A stretch of DNA of 64,000 nt from Spongiibacter marinus (GTDB lineage Bacteria > Pseudomonadota > Gammaproteobacteria > Pseudomonadales > Spongiibacteraceae). Below, one piece after another: positions 1-9,379 of this stretch. The notes beneath the pieces are model-generated. The model did not search any database, had not been told where the DNA came from, and saw only the letters and a program-made list of their open reading frames with translations. Location: NCBI RefSeq assembly GCF_016906995.1, contig NZ_JAFBBD010000002.1:83572-147571 (forward strand), read 5' to 3'. Both the position numbers and the translations under genes were made by a program. Position 1 is the first letter of the stretch; each line of letters begins with the position of its first letter.

Positions 1-1136
1 ACCTTAATGCGATCTTCGACATCATTTATCCGTAACCGCGCCAATACCACAAAATCTGCCGGAGCTAGGTCAGCGTTTTTCTGAAGCTCGTTAGCTATGA
101 ATGACGCTATATACTCCCCTTCATCTTGCCTTGTTTCAGACACCCAGCCTTCGACTGAATTTTCTGGAACAGGATCGTCTTGGCGAGCACATTCTGTCGG
201 AATATAGTCGCCATCGAAAGTAGTCGCCAAATCATTGATCAAATTGACGATACGGGAGTTGGATCGAAAATTAAAAGGAAGACGCTCGTCCGATGCGCCG
301 AAATCAGCCTCAAATAGATTAAATATATCTTCCCTAGCACCCGCCCATCTCATAATTGCCTGGTTAGAATCCCCAACAGCGGTAAGAACCGAGTCTGACC
401 CGAGAAATGCCGTTTTTATCAATTCGTATTGTCGAGCTGTTACGTCTTGAAATTCGTCAAGAAACACGTGTGAGTAAGTCTTTCGCAAAGCAGATAAAAT
501 TTTAGGCTGAATTTGAAGAATTAAAACCGCCAACGCTTTTATCATATCGAAAGTCAGGCGAGACGGATTGGCATCAATATGTTGTCGCCACCATAACCAC
601 TGAATTTGTTGCTCCGGGGTTACCGCCTCTTCAAATTGGAAATCTGGAATTGATCTGTGAACAATTCTGTCAAGCTGACCCGAATTCTTGCTCCTAACTT
701 CCGAGTAGTCACTTTCATTTTTTAATTTAAATTCCTCCCAAACATCTCGGTTTGGGAACTCTATAGTGTAGTCATGACTAGGGCGCCATTGATCGGGAAG
801 TGATTCTAAAAATTGATCAACAAGCCTTTTAGCGAAAGCATCAAGGGTAAGGGATTCAAATCTCTTGGCCTGAATTGGGTCGCAACGGTGAGTTACTCTG
901 TCCCCAAGATTTCTTGCTGCATCCACCTTAAAAGATATGGCAAGAATGCGTTGCGGTGGAGGACATAATCCCGTCATGAGCAAAAAGGTTGCTCGCTGTG
1001 CCAGTAATTCTGTTTTTCCTGCTCCCGGGCCAGCGAGCACCGACATTGGTTCCACGGCCTTAACGACCTCTAGGGCCCGGCCTTCAATTCGTATGCCCGG
1101 TGAAGGCTTCCAATCATCTGCCTTCAGGTAGGTCAT
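1..1136 (-). CDS. UvrD-type DNA helicase, GajB-like (3' end outside window)
   Basis: The frame is open from an ATG to the window edge, about 378 codons, so the C-terminus is missing. Superfamily 1 helicase motifs are clear: Walker A AGPGAGKTELL near residue 38, Walker B LDEFQD, motif III GDSNQAIMRWAGA and motif IV LPFNFRS. These are the UvrD/Rep/GajB signatures. The ATG overlaps the stop of the upstream OLD nuclease gene as ATGA, which points to translational coupling. In Gabija, GajA (OLD/TOPRIM nuclease) is followed by GajB (UvrD-like helicase), the same order as here. Proposed role: helicase partner of the nuclease in anti-phage defence. The helicase fold is seen directly; the Gabija assignment is an inference. 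Confidence 0.85.
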   Translation of the reverse strand, partial: MTYLKADDWKPSPGIRIEGRALEVVKAVEPMSVLAGPGAGKTELLAQRATFLLMTGLCPPPQRILAISFKVDAARNLGDRVTHRCDPIQAKRFESLTLDAFAKRLVDQFLESLPDQWRPSHDYTIEFPNRDVWEEFKLKNESDYSEVRSKNSGQLDRIVHRSIPDFQFEEAVTPEQQIQWLWWRQHIDANPSRLTFDMIKALAVLILQIQPKILSALRKTYSHVFLDEFQDVTARQYELIKTAFLGSDSVLTAVGDSNQAIMRWAGAREDIFNLFEADFGASDERLPFNFRSNSRIVNLINDLATTFDGDYIPTECARQDDPVPENSVEGWVSETRQDEGEYIASFIANELQKNADLAPADFVVLARLRINDVEDRIK

Positions 1137-3094
1137 TCTTCTTCCCCAGCACAGATGGATGATGGAGGCGCAAGAATGATCTTGGCCATTGCAATCAAGG
1201 CCTTTAATGGCTCGGGACAATTGGTTCTGATTGCCTCATCATCCAGTGCGGCCAAAGCTTTAAAATGTGAAGCTGGCTTTGACCGGGACTTGAACAGGTT
1301 TTTGTATGCAAAAAGCTCTTCAGTTGAAAACTGAGCACCGATACGGTTAAGCTCTGCATTTCCCAACCCACTGCTGCCAAAAACTGCTTCAGCTATTTTA
1401 CTAGGGTCATCTTTTGTTGGGTCGAATGCTCTACTCGGCTTATAGGCTTCCGGAAAGGCTTGAACCATCATCATGTCAAGGTCTAGCCATGTGGAATAAA
1501 AGACCCATTGCGCCCGTAACCACTGAGTCCACGGTACAACATTTTCCGGAGTTAAAGCTTCGTTAGAAATGACAGCAGAAGGGTCTAGATCATATCCTGC
1601 ATCGTTAAGCCATGTTGCGGCATTCTTTATCCTTCCCATGCCTGCATTGTGTCGCCCAAGATCAAAATCCAAAAGAGTTAAACAAGGTATATTGAGACCA
1701 ACAACAAGTTTCCAAAGATGTTGAGCATGGCGACCACCTATTGGAACAAATGCTACAAATGAGGGGTCTAGTGATATGCCTAAAGCCTCTGCAATTCGAG
1801 GAATAACAATCCTTTCGCTATCACCTTCGCCAATTATCACAAGGCGGGCGAAATAAATTTCTGGATTTGCCAAGATAACTTGATGAAGGAAATTATCCTC
1901 TTCGCTTCCGCTAGTGGGCAATGGGATTTCTCGAACATCGGAAATAAGCGTTTGATTACAATTCCTGAAATACCTAACATTTCGCGGAGAAATACGCGCC
2001 ATGACGCTTGTAGAGTGGCTAGTCACAAACGATTGGGCTGTGCCTGTTTTTATAAGGCTTTCTAAAAGCCCTATTAGTCTAGGGAGGTAAAACGGAGCAA
2101 GGTGGTTTTCAGGTTCTTCGAGGGCAAAAATTGTTAATGGCGCAGGTACAAAGTCAAGAGGTTTAAAGCCTTCAAGGCTAGCTGGCGCAGCAGCCTCCAT
2201 CTTCCAAATTAAGTTGTGTAGCGTAGCAGACAGGGCAAAATACAATAACGAGACTTGACCTTCACTAAGCTCTTCAAGCTGACGGTTACCACCCCCAGGA
2301 GATTTTTCGAACCGTAATGTTAGATCGCGAATCAACTGTTCGAATTCGGTTGCCACAACACTGAAGAGTGGGTCTGCATCGTAATGACCATCATGTAGGG
2401 CACCCCAAAATGTTTTGAGGTCGTGGCTTGTTGTACCGATAGCTGTTACAGCGTTGAGACTGTTTTCAAGTTGTTTTGCAAATTCTTGTGATTGATTTTT
2501 GGTCTCTTCATTCCAGTCTGCAGAGCGCTCTATCCGTTTCAAGACATTCTTTAATGCATGACGGGTCACGCCCAAGGAATCCCTATGGGCTGGTATGTAT
2601 ACCAACTCGGCAAATTGAGTAGACTTACCACGCAGGGGTGTTTTCCGCTCATCGTCTGGACCAAAGGGAACTTCGTCCAGCGAGCGAACCGTATAGAGCT
2701 TGATCTCGATATCATCCTCGTAAGACTCTGATTTTAAATAATTTCCCTCAAGAACTAGCCGTACCTTTAAAGCCTGATCACTTGCATTGAAAAATATGTC
2801 GTTAAAAACGTGGGGAATAACATCAGGGCTAGAAAAACCAAATACGACGTCAATGATGATCTCGCGCTCAGCCACAGACTGACTATCTTCACCGACTCCA
2901 AAGTGTACGTCCGCTTTTCTTAACTGACGCTCACTCGATAGAGGTGAAAAAAGGCGTTTCAACGCTTCCAATGCTGATGATTTTCCGGCTCCATTATCAC
3001 CAACGAAACCCGTTATGCCAGGCTGAAATTGAATCGTTGTTGCAACGTCTCCAAAGCATCTGAAATTTCTTAACGATAATGACTCTATATGCAT
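1133..3094 (-). CDS. OLD-family ATPase with TOPRIM nuclease domain, GajA-like
   Basis: A 653-aa protein. An N-terminal ABC-type ATPase has Walker A GDNGAGKSS at residues 32-40, an ABC signature-like LSEGQVSLL, Walker B IFALEEPENHL and a switch histidine in FVTSHST. It is followed by a TOPRIM domain with the glutamate motif IIGEGDSE and the acidic LLDFDLGR. This is the architecture of OLD nucleases and GajA, though longer than the roughly 580-residue GajA I recall. An ATG at 3094 is preferred over an upstream TTG: it follows the stop of the HEPN gene after four bases and has AGGAG upstream, inside the end of that gene. The helicase gene overlaps its 3' end by four bases. Likely an ATP-gated DNA nuclease working with the helicase in phage defence. 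Confidence 0.87.
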   Translation of the reverse strand: MHIESLSLRNFRCFGDVATTIQFQPGITGFVGDNGAGKSSALEALKRLFSPLSSERQLRKADVHFGVGEDSQSVAEREIIIDVVFGFSSPDVIPHVFNDIFFNASDQALKVRLVLEGNYLKSESYEDDIEIKLYTVRSLDEVPFGPDDERKTPLRGKSTQFAELVYIPAHRDSLGVTRHALKNVLKRIERSADWNEETKNQSQEFAKQLENSLNAVTAIGTTSHDLKTFWGALHDGHYDADPLFSVVATEFEQLIRDLTLRFEKSPGGGNRQLEELSEGQVSLLYFALSATLHNLIWKMEAAAPASLEGFKPLDFVPAPLTIFALEEPENHLAPFYLPRLIGLLESLIKTGTAQSFVTSHSTSVMARISPRNVRYFRNCNQTLISDVREIPLPTSGSEEDNFLHQVILANPEIYFARLVIIGEGDSERIVIPRIAEALGISLDPSFVAFVPIGGRHAQHLWKLVVGLNIPCLTLLDFDLGRHNAGMGRIKNAATWLNDAGYDLDPSAVISNEALTPENVVPWTQWLRAQWVFYSTWLDLDMMMVQAFPEAYKPSRAFDPTKDDPSKIAEAVFGSSGLGNAELNRIGAQFSTEELFAYKNLFKSRSKPASHFKALAALDDEAIRTNCPEPLKALIAMAKIILAPPSSICAGEEE

Positions 3095-3098
3095 TGTA

Positions 3099-3929
3099 TT
3101 ATCTGTCTCCTGCAAGCCCGGCGAGAGCTGCCTTTAAAACCTGAAAACACACCTTTGCCGTATGTTCATCCGGAGAGAACCCCGACATAAGCTGCTGATA
3201 AGGATGGATGTAGTTTCTAAAATCGCGTAATCCGTGGCTAAATTTTTTTACATCAACTTTCAAAAATCCGATTTCGCAAGCTACGTCGATTAAATGCGCA
3301 AGGCTCCAATCCTGTAATGGTCTAACTTTGCCTTCAGGGCTTTTCGGGCTAGACGATGCTCTGTTGAATTTTTCAGGATTGTTTTGTGCTACGCCCAACA
3401 GAACAGCTTCCAGTACGCTTCCGCACATAAATATTACAGAAAGATATGCATTAGCTGCTAAAGCTAAACGCGCCTCTTCTAGCCTTTTCTCTATAATTTT
3501 GGCTATTTGGTGTTCAACCGGAAGCTTGTGAAGGTTGGGGATTCTAAATTCCTGGTTTAAGAACGAATCTTCAGTTTGCTCCTTGTTATTTTCAGGAGTC
3601 CTACCGCCAATTCTTGCGACTATGAGCCTAGATTTTTCAAGTATGTTTTGTTCTATATCCGTCCCACTCAGTTCGCAATTAGCTTCGTATGATGCAAGCA
3701 TTTCTTCCAAAACAGGAGCAACGATACTATCTGGCTCTAACTCCCAAAATGCTCTCATCTTTTTAGCCTTAGACGTACCATAGATTTGATAACGAGTGCT
3801 ATGAATATCTATTTTATGGCGAGAAAAGAATTCTCCGTAGGTCGCATCGCTGTAATCCAGCACGTAACCTCCCCCCATTTGCAATATTCTCTCCAAGTAT
3901 CGCTTATCAATATCTGTGAGGCTGCTCAT
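3099..3929 (-). CDS. AbiJ-NTD3-like/HEPN-domain protein, first gene of Gabija-like operon
   Basis: A 276-aa protein. The first ~80 residues (LERILQMGGGYVLDYSD, then SKAKKMRAFWELEPD) match my memory of the AbiJ N-terminal domain 3 found at the front of many abortive-infection proteins. The C-terminal half is helical and ends with RDFRNYIHP, giving R235-x6-H242, the RX4-6H signature of HEPN RNases. It is the promoter-proximal gene; its stop lies four bases before the nuclease ATG. The start has GAAGG eight bases upstream. A predicted HEPN ribonuclease in the same transcript as OLD and UvrD proteins suggests a toxic RNA-cleaving arm added to a DNA-targeting pair. RNase activity is inferred from the motif only. 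Confidence 0.75.
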   Translation of the reverse strand: MSSLTDIDKRYLERILQMGGGYVLDYSDATYGEFFSRHKIDIHSTRYQIYGTSKAKKMRAFWELEPDSIVAPVLEEMLASYEANCELSGTDIEQNILEKSRLIVARIGGRTPENNKEQTEDSFLNQEFRIPNLHKLPVEHQIAKIIEKRLEEARLALAANAYLSVIFMCGSVLEAVLLGVAQNNPEKFNRASSSPKSPEGKVRPLQDWSLAHLIDVACEIGFLKVDVKKFSHGLRDFRNYIHPYQQLMSGFSPDEHTAKVCFQVLKAALAGLAGDR

Positions 3930-4066
3930 CTTTTGACCTTCGAACCGCGCTTTATTAACTAACTCTCACAATCAGGACGCTCTTGACGCCAATCTGCTTG
4001 CTCTTTTAACTGTAAATACATACAGTATTCCGTAATGGCTAGCCAGCTTGTTCTTTTTACAGCTGG

Positions 4067-4106
4067 TTGACATTTTGGAATGATTATGTGACATTCAATC
4101 ACATAA
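4067..4106 (+). promoter_or_regulatory. Promoter and palindromic operator of the R-M cassette
   Basis: A TTGACA -35-like hexamer at 4067-4072 is followed by a perfect inverted repeat TTATGTGA-N7-TCACATAA (4084-4091 and 4099-4106), about 40 bases before the methylase ATG and over the expected -10/start region. Some cytosine methylases of R-M systems (SsoII, EcoRII type) repress their own gene through an N-terminal helix-turn-helix bound to such a palindrome. The methylase here has a plausible helix-turn-helix at its N-terminus. The -10 element is not convincing. Confidence 0.5.
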
Positions 4107-4145
4107 GTGTCCCTTTTTAAACCCGCTATTACCTGGAGTTCCAAT

Positions 4146-5453
4146 ATGTCTGAGATGAATGATCTTGAGCTTTTGAACAAAGTTGCCTCGATCTTCTCAC
4201 AGCAGACCATCGCAGATGAAATCAATCACCCCAGAGAAGTAGTAAACCGCTGGCTCAAAGAACGTAACAAACAGCCCGATCAGGACTGGCTAACTTACGC
4301 TGAGCGCATTGCGCTTGAAAGCATGCTACCCAAGCCTTGCTCTGAGGACAGAGAGTTCACATTCATTGACCTGTTCGCAGGTATTGGTGGCATAAGATAC
4401 GGTTTCGAGAAAGCTGGCGGAAAATGCGTCTTCACCAGTGAATACGACAAGTATGCCGTCAAGACATATCTTGCCAACTACCACTGTGACCACGATGTTC
4501 ATGGTGACATAAAGGAAATCACCCAGCCGGAAGGAATGGATAAAAATCAGGCTTATGAATTCATCCAGGAGCGCATTCCTGATCACGATGTCCTGCTTGC
4601 CGGATTTCCTTGCCAGCCCTTTTCAATAGCCGGAGTATCCAAAAAAAACTCACTCGGACGGGCTCATGGCTTTGAGTGCGATACTCAGGGCACACTATTC
4701 TTTGATGTCGCACGCATAATTGATGCGAAGCGGCCTCTTGCCATCATGCTGGAAAATGTCAAAAACCTGAAAAGTCACGACAGGGGAAAGACCTTCAAGG
4801 TCATCATGAATACGCTCGACGAACTTGGTTACGATGTCATAGACCGAGAATACAACCAACTACAATCCGACCCCAAGATTATCAATGGCAAAAATTTCGT
4901 CCCTCAAAACAGGGAGCGCATAGTTATTGTTGCCTTCCGGCGTGACCTTGATGTCACAGATGGTCTGACACTAAAAGATGTCAAAAAATATTTCCCGAAA
5001 AAAGAGCCTGTTGTAGGCGACATTCTGGAAAACGAAGCCACCGTTGACGAGAAATACGTTCTCACTCCAAAGCTCTGGAACTACCTGAAAGGGTATGCTG
5101 AAAAGCACAAGAAGGCTGGTAATGGCTTCGGGTTTGGTAAGGTAACTGCAAGTGACCGGTCAACACGCACCCTGTCTGCCCGGTATTACAAAGACGGCTC
5201 CGAGGTCCTGGTTGATCGAGGACCGCGCAAAAGGCCGCGTCGCCTGACACCAAGAGAATGCGCCCGTCTCATGGGTTTTGACAAGAAAGGCGAAAGCAAT
5301 TTCGTCATCCCGGTCTCGGACACTCAGGCATACAAGCAATTCGGCAATAGCGTTGTTGTACCCGTATTTGAGTCAGTCGCCTTACTTATGAAGCCGTACA
5401 TTGCGAAAGCGCAGGAAAAGAGCAAAAAAGCCAAACGTAAAAAAGCGGCCTGA
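4146..5453 (+). CDS. DNA cytosine-5 methyltransferase, Dcm-like (predicted CCWGG)
   Basis: 435 aa, with cytosine methylase motifs in order: [10 protein letters not shown] (residues 73-82), the catalytic GFPCQPFS (about 153-160), [17 protein letters not shown] and [11 protein letters not shown]. Long stretches, including the block after the catalytic loop ([21 protein letters not shown]) and the target-recognition region ([18 protein letters not shown]), follow E. coli Dcm closely, so the expected target is CCWGG. The N-terminal ~45 residues could hold a helix-turn-helix for autoregulation. The ATG at 4146 is chosen because GGAG lies eight bases upstream. It heads a methylase-vsr-nuclease operon, and vsr begins inside its stop codon (TGATG). 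Confidence 0.93.
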   Translation: MSEMNDLELLNKVASIFSQQTIADEINHPREVVNRWLKERNKQPDQDWLTYAERIALESMLPKPCSEDREFTFIDLFAGIGGIRYGFEKAGGKCVFTSEYDKYAVKTYLANYHCDHDVHGDIKEITQPEGMDKNQAYEFIQERIPDHDVLLAGFPCQPFSIAGVSKKNSLGRAHGFECDTQGTLFFDVARIIDAKRPLAIMLENVKNLKSHDRGKTFKVIMNTLDELGYDVIDREYNQLQSDPKIINGKNFVPQNRERIVIVAFRRDLDVTDGLTLKDVKKYFPKKEPVVGDILENEATVDEKYVLTPKLWNYLKGYAEKHKKAGNGFGFGKVTASDRSTRTLSARYYKDGSEVLVDRGPRKRPRRLTPRECARLMGFDKKGESNFVIPVSDTQAYKQFGNSVVVPVFESVALLMKPYIAKAQEKSKKAKRKKAA

Positions 5454-5881
5454 TGACGGATGTTGTAAGCCCGAAAAAACGCTCGGAGATGATGTCGGGC
5501 ATACGTGGAAAGAACACAAAACCCGAGCTTATCGTCAGACAGGAACTCCACAGACGCGGATTTCGCTACCGGCTGCACCATAAAGGCTTGCCTGGAAAGC
5601 CAGACCTGGTATTCCCGAAGTACAAAACCGTCATATTCGTGAATGGCTGCTTCTGGCACGGCCACAACTGCAAGCTATTTAAATGGCCAAAATCAAACCC
5701 CCAATTCTGGAAAGAGAAAATATCCGGAAACCAGGTTAGGGATGAAAAGCAAAGAAAAGCTCTTGAAGAAGGCGGCTGGCAGGTTATAACAGTCTGGGAG
5801 TGCTCACTAAAAGGCAAATCTCCACATGACATCATGGCTGAAATTGATAGTATCAGTGAGCGGCTAACACAAAACGGATAA
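5453..5881 (+). CDS. vsr: Very short patch repair endonuclease Vsr
   Basis: 142 aa, full length for the family. It starts with KKRSEMMSGIRGKNTKPE and carries the catalytic/zinc core PDLVFPKY followed by VIFVNGCFWHGHNC, both diagnostic of Vsr. Vsr nicks beside T:G mismatches made when methylated cytosine in the Dcm site deaminates, so a strand-specific repair patch restores C:G. The gene overlaps the methylase stop by one base, as dcm and vsr also overlap in E. coli. This supports CCWGG as the target of the cassette. Confidence 0.95.
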   Translation: MTDVVSPKKRSEMMSGIRGKNTKPELIVRQELHRRGFRYRLHHKGLPGKPDLVFPKYKTVIFVNGCFWHGHNCKLFKWPKSNPQFWKEKISGNQVRDEKQRKALEEGGWQVITVWECSLKGKSPHDIMAEIDSISERLTQNG

Positions 5882-5884
5882 GAA

Positions 5885-7282
5885 ATGACCAGCACTCCAG
5901 GAACCTATGATACCGATACGGCCAAACATATCTCGCTGGATCAGCTTGTAGCTCTCTTTGCTGGAGTTGGGGCAACCAGCCTGTATGTAAAAAAGCTCGC
6001 GCCTAACGATAACAGCAAGAACCAGCCATACCTTGGCGCCCAACTCACTGACCTTGCTTTTATTCCTACCGGTGAACCTGTTCCCTCAGCCACCGCGTCC
6101 GGTAAAACAAGTGACCCGAAACGACAAATCAAGTATCAGGTGCCAGTCGATCTAGCCTGGATCGATGCTGACTCCAAAACTTATGAAGCGCCTCATGCCA
6201 AGCTGATTTATTACCCTCAATATCCCGAAGTCCGGTTTTCCGGCTTTCTGAAAGGCTCCCCTGTAAATGCCAGTGAATGGATGGATAGATACAGGAAAGG
6301 AACCAGTATTGGCCGATGGTTGATCCTTGGTGTTTCTGCTAGTAAGAAAGTCTATGCTTATTTGGCCACACCGGATTCTGCATTATCAAAAGAGCTTGAT
6401 CATACGAACTTGCTGGATATCGGTAGCGTGTTTGGTCAGATAGATATTCGCCATACAGGTGTAACAGACACGCGATCTGCTCTTCTTCACAAGCTTCTCG
6501 AAATCCATAACATGGGATGGATTGCAGGGCAAAGGCTGAGCTCAGACGAGATCGCGATACCATATAAAGCCCCAAACGGCGGCGGATATACACTTGAATC
6601 CCTGCTCGGGATTGTTCCAAATGGTATATCGGAACCCGATTATCTTGGCTGGGAAGTGAAGCAGTTTGGAGTAACAGGCTTTCCCCAAAAAGGAGCAAAG
6701 CCGACAACGCTTATGACCCCTGAGCCCAATGGCGGGTACTACAAAGTACAAGGTGCTGCGGAGTTTGTCCGGGCATTCGGATATCCCGACAAATCCGGCA
6801 TTCCCGACAGATTGAATTTTGGCGGCAGGCATATTGCCGGTGTCCTTTGCAGCGCTACAAATCTCGTCATGAATGTTGAAGGCTTTGACCACAATAATGG
6901 ACGAATTACTGATGCGACTGGCGCAATTACCTTAAGGGATCAGGCCAATACAGTGGCCGCAAGCTGGAGTTTTTCCAAAATCATGGATCACTGGAAAAGA
7001 AAGCATTCTCAGGCCGTTTATGTTCCCTGCATCATGAGGCCATCAGGAACCGGTAGCCGGGAATACAGCTACGGAGATACAGTTGAATTGGGAACAGGCA
7101 CCGATTTTGAAATGTTCCTGTCTGCCACGATGGACAAGGCGGTTTATTATGATCCCGGTATCAAGCTGGAAAATGCTTCCACTGACAAGGCAAAGCTGAA
7201 ACTCCGCAGCCAGTTCAGAGTCAATCACAAGCATCTCCCTTCCCTTTACAGAAACCTAGAATATGTCCAGCTTGGTTCGTAG
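5885..7282 (+). CDS. Type II restriction endonuclease, MvaI/BcnI-like (predicted CCWGG)
   Basis: 465 aa. The C-terminal half carries E238-x13-D252-x4-E257-x-K259 (YTLESLL then PDYLGWEVKQ), which has the same spacing as the active site of MvaI as I remember it (E, D, E-x-K). MvaI cuts CC/WGG, which fits the Dcm-like methylase two genes upstream. The protein is nearly twice the length of MvaI: about 200 N-terminal residues have no recognisable motif and could form an extra DNA-binding or dimerisation domain. Only three bases separate it from vsr. The family assignment rests on the active-site pattern and the neighbours. Confidence 0.8.
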   Translation: MTSTPGTYDTDTAKHISLDQLVALFAGVGATSLYVKKLAPNDNSKNQPYLGAQLTDLAFIPTGEPVPSATASGKTSDPKRQIKYQVPVDLAWIDADSKTYEAPHAKLIYYPQYPEVRFSGFLKGSPVNASEWMDRYRKGTSIGRWLILGVSASKKVYAYLATPDSALSKELDHTNLLDIGSVFGQIDIRHTGVTDTRSALLHKLLEIHNMGWIAGQRLSSDEIAIPYKAPNGGGYTLESLLGIVPNGISEPDYLGWEVKQFGVTGFPQKGAKPTTLMTPEPNGGYYKVQGAAEFVRAFGYPDKSGIPDRLNFGGRHIAGVLCSATNLVMNVEGFDHNNGRITDATGAITLRDQANTVAASWSFSKIMDHWKRKHSQAVYVPCIMRPSGTGSREYSYGDTVELGTGTDFEMFLSATMDKAVYYDPGIKLENASTDKAKLKLRSQFRVNHKHLPSLYRNLEYVQLGS

Positions 7283-7333
7283 CCCCTATAGTCAGTCGTG
7301 ATTTCTGGATCAGCTGCGCAAAAAAGAAGGCCG

Positions 7334-7687
7334 TCAAAACGGCAGATCATCAAGATCGATTTCTTCTCCGATCTCTTCTGGCAGGATTTTGATCGCACCT
7401 GGACAGCAAAAGCTGATCACTCGAAGAAAGTCACAGACCTCCTTCCAGAAGGCGAGCTCTTCATAGTCGTGGATTTCGCGGTAGAAGTTCTCGTAAGCCT
7501 CTGCCATGTACCAGCTCGGCTTACCGACAACAGTTTCCAGTTTTTCAAAGCACATCGCGGTGTCATAGACCTTGCGTGAAACGGCAGCGATAAAACCTTT
7601 GTTGCATTCGTCACACTGTTCATGAAAATGCTGAATGTCACCAAGAACGATGATCTCGGCGGTTTGATTGATTGCTGACTTAGTCAT
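7334..7687 (-). CDS. Hypothetical protein downstream of relaxase
   Basis: 117 aa, acidic, not recognised. It contains a CDECNKGF pair of cysteines near residue 26 and further cysteines in the middle and C-terminal part, but no complete zinc-binding pattern. The start has AGAGGA eight bases upstream and lies 13 bases after the relaxase stop, so it is almost certainly the last gene of the mobC-mobA operon. It converges with the restriction nuclease gene. Role unknown; an accessory mobilization or regulatory function would fit the position. Confidence 0.6.
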   Translation of the reverse strand: MTKSAINQTAEIIVLGDIQHFHEQCDECNKGFIAAVSRKVYDTAMCFEKLETVVGKPSWYMAEAYENFYREIHDYEELAFWKEVCDFLRVISFCCPGAIKILPEEIGEEIDLDDLPF

Positions 7688-7699
7688 TTGGTATTTCCT

Positions 7700-9379
7700 C
7701 TATCTACCCCGATCCCGTCCACGGCGCGGTCTTCTTGAGCGGCGAGGCCGCGAACTGCGATTGTTGTCATGGCTTGGAGCGTTATCGTCATCGCCACCGG
7801 TATCGCCATCCTCCTGGTCAGCACCGGAGGCCTTATCGAACTCGGCCGTCAGGTTTGGAAGGTCCTTCTTACCTTCCGCTTCTGTCCGTGCCTTTTCTTG
7901 ATTAGCGCCAGCGGCCTTTTCAAACTGCGCTGCGAGATCAGGTTTATCACGAGCGCCCCCTGTGCTTTCCTCGCGGCCACCTCGCACCTGCCCGGCTGCC
8001 TCGCGGAAATGCTCACGGATATTTAGTGCTTCACTACCTTCAAACTGTTTCTGAATATCGCGGCTTTGCTCACGCTTGAACTTGGCATCTAGGGCGGAAA
8101 TCTCCCGCGCCTCAACCTTTGCCAGATTTTTCAGGCGGCGCTCAATATCGTGCTCTAGTGCTTGATGAACCCTTTGCTGTAGCCGCGTTTCCCGCTTATG
8201 GGCGTTGGATAGCGCTTCAAATTCTTTCGCCTGCCCGGCATGGCGCTTCTTGTCCTGATATTCGTGAAGCTTCTTCCGGGCAAATTCGACACCGCTTACC
8301 CGGCCAAGGAAGGCGGCCAGCCCTTGCGGATTGAACCGGGCGCGCTTATCGGCAATAGCCTGTTCTTCACTGGCTATTTTCTGCTCAAGGAATTTTCCTT
8401 CCGCATCCTGCTTCTGGATAAGGGCCGCCTTTTCCCTTGCGATACGTTCGGCCAGCTTTGGGCCTTCGGCTTCAAGCGGTTTACGGCGCTCGCGATGGGC
8501 TTGCTTGAGGTCTTCATATTTCTTGGCCCATTTCTCAAGATCGCTATGCTGTTTGAATTCCGCCCGCTGCTTCGCGGCAATATCACGGGCCTCATCCACG
8601 GTCGGTAGAAGTTCTGAGGGGTAATCGTATTTCAGGAAGGCGGCGACATCTCGCGCCCGCACCGACTTGTCATCGATCATGCGGGGGAGCGCACTGGTGT
8701 GACCATGAAGATCAACCACCACATAGGGCCGGTCACCTTGCGCGAGGATATAGCCCATATCGGCAAGGGCATTCACAAAACCTTTGGCGCTATCGGCCCT
8801 GCGCCAGGCTTGCGTGATTTCGGTCATCCGCTCTTCTTTGGTGCGGCCTGTCTGGTTTTGCTGGTGCTGCTCGTAGAGCGAATTCTGTTTGTTCTTTTCC
8901 TTTTGATCGGGCTCGTAGCCATCCGGCAAGATCAGATCATGATCGCGGGCAAATTCCCGCGTCACCTTCATGAGCTTTTCACGGTCAAAACTGAGCTGTA
9001 CGGCTTTGCCTTGCTCGGCATCAATCCGTGACCAGACCACATGGGCGTGCTCTCGTCCTTCTTTTATATGGAAGACAACAGCACGAGGCTGATTTTTTAG
9101 CCCAAGCTTTTGTTCAACCCGGTCGATATAGTCCATATATTGATCGCGGCTCATCTGGCCGTTGACCTTGGTCCAGGGATTGATCGAAAGGCTGTAGAGG
9201 TATTTCTGGCATTTGGTGAGACAATGGGCTTGCAGCTCCCACTCGGCAAACGCGCCGTGAAGGTCGTGAGCGACTGCGCCCCGGATATGGGCGATTTCCA
9301 CCTGTTCGTTATCCGCTTCGTTTTGCAGGTGGGTGGCCAGATCACCGCCCCCGCCGCGCTGGGAGGCAAAGGGAATCAT
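7700..9379 (-). CDS. MobA/VirD2-family relaxase
   Basis: 559 aa. The N-terminal half is a relaxase domain: MIPFASQRGGGGDLATHL, DLHGAFAEWEL, YLYSLSINPW, and the metal-binding motif REHAHVVWSRID near residue 110. These match the MobA/VirD2 relaxases common on alphaproteobacterial plasmids. The C-terminal half is a charged, coiled-coil-like stretch that ends in a very basic Arg-rich tail, likely for DNA binding or recruitment to the coupling protein. Its ATG overlaps the mobC stop (ATGA). It should nick the transfer origin, probably in the hairpin-rich tract upstream of mobC, and pilot the strand. Confidence 0.92.
   Translation of the reverse strand: MIPFASQRGGGGDLATHLQNEADNEQVEIAHIRGAVAHDLHGAFAEWELQAHCLTKCQKYLYSLSINPWTKVNGQMSRDQYMDYIDRVEQKLGLKNQPRAVVFHIKEGREHAHVVWSRIDAEQGKAVQLSFDREKLMKVTREFARDHDLILPDGYEPDQKEKNKQNSLYEQHQQNQTGRTKEERMTEITQAWRRADSAKGFVNALADMGYILAQGDRPYVVVDLHGHTSALPRMIDDKSVRARDVAAFLKYDYPSELLPTVDEARDIAAKQRAEFKQHSDLEKWAKKYEDLKQAHRERRKPLEAEGPKLAERIAREKAALIQKQDAEGKFLEQKIASEEQAIADKRARFNPQGLAAFLGRVSGVEFARKKLHEYQDKKRHAGQAKEFEALSNAHKRETRLQQRVHQALEHDIERRLKNLAKVEAREISALDAKFKREQSRDIQKQFEGSEALNIREHFREAAGQVRGGREESTGGARDKPDLAAQFEKAAGANQEKARTEAEGKKDLPNLTAEFDKASGADQEDGDTGGDDDNAPSHDNNRSSRPRRSRRPRRGRDRGR

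Noticed and set aside
3959..4225. 88-codon leftward frame over the R-M promoter
   Set aside because: Overlaps the methylase start and its operator; no start signal.
7298..7579. 93-codon rightward frame opposite the 117-aa gene
   Set aside because: The leftward gene has a good ribosome-binding site and sits in the relaxase operon.
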